Below are positions 13,351-14,291 of a stretch of DNA of 14,291 nt, piece after piece. Both the position numbers and the translations under genes were made by a program. Source of the stretch: CAYLHB01 sp041908795 (GTDB taxonomy: Bacteria; Patescibacteriota; Minisyncoccia; Phycocordibacterales; UBA12088). The notes beneath the pieces are model-generated. The model was not told where the DNA came from. It saw only the letters and a program-made list of their open reading frames with translations, and searched no databases. Every line of letters begins with the position of its first letter. Positions within the stretch are counted from its first letter, which is position 1. The DNA lies in the NCBI GenBank assembly GCA_041908795.1, contig JAYRER010000035.1, forward strand, positions 1 to 14,291. Direction: 5' to 3'.

Positions 13351-13420
13351 CCAAGGAAATAGCGCGGTGCTCTCTCTGTGTGAAGCGTCGCATGAAGAAA
13401 GCACCGTGCTATCTCCAAGG
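13351..13420. repeat. Long imperfect inverted repeat (hairpin), non-coding
   Basis: GGAAATAGCGCGGTGCT (13355-13371) is nearly the reverse complement of AGCACCGTGCTATCTCC (13400-13416). It gives a 17-position stem with one A-C mismatch and one G-T pair, and a 28-nt loop. CCAAGG borders both arms. A short ORF crosses it (13311-13511) but has no ribosome-binding site or recognisable content. It lies between the exoA terminator and the three-way-junction RNA candidate. Confidence 0.6.
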
Positions 13421-13480
13421 ACTGTTCTTTAGAGAAAGTGGTTCTTTGAGAAGCAAGAAACATAAGGATTCAAAGTCAAG

Positions 13481-13765
13481 TGTAGATGTCTTCAAACTAC
13501 TGTATAAATAAAAAAAGACACACTCACCAAGACAGAAAAACCAAAAAGTGAAATGCTTCAAACAATAAAATAAGGAAAGCCCCTTCCAGCACAAGGCCGC
13601 CTGCGCGATACATGGAGACTCCAACCAAAACATCGCCTTATGACAGATCGCAACGTGTGCTCAAGAGATTGAGCCAACATTACGATCTGCCATAAGTAAA
13701 GCAGGCGGCTTATTATTATCTGCTATTTCACAGTTTTACTCCTAAGAACTCAAAAGACATCTACA
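13481..13765. repeat. 12-bp inverted repeat enclosing the candidate structured RNA
   Basis: TGTAGATGTCTT (13481-13492) has its exact reverse complement AAGACATCTACA at 13754-13765. The 285-bp segment it delimits contains the whole three-way junction at 13594-13711. It may be the closing stem of a larger RNA or the ends of a small element; a chance match is also possible. Confidence 0.4.
13594..13711 (+). ncRNA. Candidate structured RNA with a compact three-way junction
   Basis: Three nested helices fit together with almost no unpaired junction bases. P1: 13594-13604 with 13701-13711 (11 pairs, core GCCGCCTGC/GCAGGCGGC). P2: 13605-13609 with 13632-13636 (GCGAT/ATCGC), with a possible inner TGGA/TCCA stem. 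P3: 13637-13650 with 13683-13696 (14 positions, one A-C mismatch), capped by a 6-bp stem GCTCAA/TTGAGC with a GAGA (GNRA) loop. Junction strands are 0, 0 and 4 nt (TAAA). On the plus strand P1 is followed by T-rich sequence (TTATTATTATC), and the GNRA loop also favours this strand. The minus strand likewise has a T-rich tail after a weaker GGAA/TTCC stem, so orientation is not certain. It does not match SRP RNA, tmRNA, RNase P RNA, tRNA or hammerhead consensus as far as I can judge. No coding frame explains it. Beyond this and the neighbouring repeats, 13262-13858 shows only small hairpins (for example GTGCC/GGCAC near 13791-13814). Confidence 0.55.
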
Positions 13766-13858
13766 GAGCAGTGTTATTCCTGCAATGAACGTGCCTTTGC
13801 GGATTCCTCGGCACCAGCTCACGGTCCCCCGCTTGCGGTTAACCGAAAAAGGTCTTCT

Positions 13859-14291
13859 TTAAGAAACGTAATGCTTCTTTCTTAAGTCTGCAATTTCTTC
13901 CTGTTCCTTTTCAAGTTGCACCTCCTTCCCATGTTTCCCAATACGCTCAAGATCTTCACGTGAAAGACATGAAAGCTCCACTGCTCTACGCGCAAGATAT
14001 TCATCTGTGTTGAGCGATGGATCATCAAGCACCTCCTCAAGCAATGCGTGCAAAATATAGCCAATACGAGGTCCCGGCGTTTCATGTGTAACGTCAATGA
14101 CTTTGTTGCCGTCAATTTTGAGCATTCCAACTGAAATTGGGTCACGCAGTGCCTCCTCAACCATGCTGGTGTATTTGCGTAAGCGAAAAGGCTGTTCCTT
14201 GGGCCTACCGCTTCCTATTCTGTCGCACACTCTTACATTGAGAAGGTGCCAAATATTCTCAACCCCAACATTTGCGATCATCCGACGGACG
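13859..14291 (-). CDS. tRNA nucleotidyltransferase (CCA-adding enzyme) C-terminal part, gene runs off the window
   Basis: The visible 143 codons are the C-terminal portion of a CCA-adding enzyme / poly(A) polymerase of the bacterial class-II nucleotidyltransferase family, which adds or repairs the 3' CCA of tRNAs. The recognised part is the helical region after the HD-like domain: ANVGVENIWHLLNVRVCDRIG, then a PFRLRKY segment, ETPGPRIGYILHALLEEVLDDP, and a charged coiled end (GKHGKEVQLEKEQEEIADLRKK). The frame is open to the window edge (…VRRMIAN), so the Met at 14281 is internal and the catalytic nucleotidyltransferase domain lies outside. No clear terminator follows the stop; downstream is the non-coding region shared with the convergent exoA gene. 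Confidence 0.8.
   Translation of the reverse strand, partial: VRRMIANVGVENIWHLLNVRVCDRIGSGRPKEQPFRLRKYTSMVEEALRDPISVGMLKIDGNKVIDVTHETPGPRIGYILHALLEEVLDDPSLNTDEYLARRAVELSCLSREDLERIGKHGKEVQLEKEQEEIADLRKKHYVS

Noticed and set aside
13311..13511. Plus-strand 66-codon ORF after exoA
   Set aside because: It has no ribosome-binding site, no recognisable content, and overlaps a long inverted repeat that better explains the sequence.
13594..13711. SRP RNA, tmRNA, RNase P RNA, hammerhead or tRNA as the identity of the structured RNA
   Set aside because: The SRP GGAA-loop region, tmRNA tag and acceptor ends, RNase P core blocks, hammerhead core bases and T-arm consensus are all absent.
1..14291. CRISPR array, insertion sequence or prophage
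   Set aside because: No regularly spaced direct repeats, transposase motifs or phage structural genes were found; the tyrosine recombinase looks like a chromosomal Xer protein.

Overview
The window looks like part of a chromosome from a Candidate Phyla Radiation bacterium (Patescibacteria), most likely of the Parcubacteria type. This rests on the gestalt of the proteins: a small LysM/M23 peptidase, a short DksA/TraR protein with a Cys-Cys-Cys-His zinc site, a three-domain HTH-ATPase-STAS regulator, a single XerC/D-type recombinase, and a CCA-adding enzyme with an HD-type C-terminal region. No rRNA or tRNA marker is present, so the assignment is tentative. I see no mobile element, CRISPR array or phage genes.

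Layout. Positions 1-594 (minus) hold the start of a UvrD/PcrA-type helicase interrupted by in-frame stops. Reading away from it, 855-1889 (plus) encodes a membrane-anchored LysM/M23 cell-wall hydrolase. Its stop codon overlaps that of a minus-strand regulator (1886-2929), whose promoter carries helically phased TTGTAAA repeats. A GC-rich, hairpin-bearing gap follows, then minus-strand comM (3184-4698), immediately preceded by a DksA/TraR-like gene (4700-5074). Next come a 641-residue membrane protein of unknown function (5148-7073) and polynucleotide phosphorylase (pnp, 7110-9248). A plus-strand gene for a possible Cys/His/Asp thiol enzyme (9492-9923) converges on a NYN-domain nuclease gene (10023-10580), with a 26-bp perfect palindrome between them. 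Ribosomal protein S15 (rpsO, 10727-10993) follows. From about 11200 the genes run on the plus strand: a 50-residue candidate lipoprotein with a structured leader and strong terminator, a tyrosine recombinase (11537-12475) and exonuclease III (12491-13261). A 600-bp non-coding stretch full of inverted repeats contains a clear three-way-junction RNA candidate (13594-13711). The window ends inside the 3' part of a tRNA nucleotidyltransferase gene (minus).

Functional themes. Many genes handle nucleic acids: PNPase and a NYN nuclease (RNA turnover), CCA addition, S15 (30S assembly), ComM (incoming DNA in natural transformation), Xer, ExoIII and the UvrD remnant. The order rpsO then pnp, both minus, echoes the classical rpsO-pnp operon, but here two convergent genes sit between them.

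Regulation. Several genes (rpsO, exoA, the 641-residue protein) show a -10-like hexamer exactly 6 nt before the ATG and no Shine-Dalgarno, suggesting leaderless mRNAs. Others (helicase remnant, peptidase, Cys/His protein, lipoprotein) have clear ribosome-binding sites. The least explained items are the three-way-junction RNA, the phased operator array, the candidate thiol-enzyme gene with its palindromic operator, and the 641-residue membrane protein.
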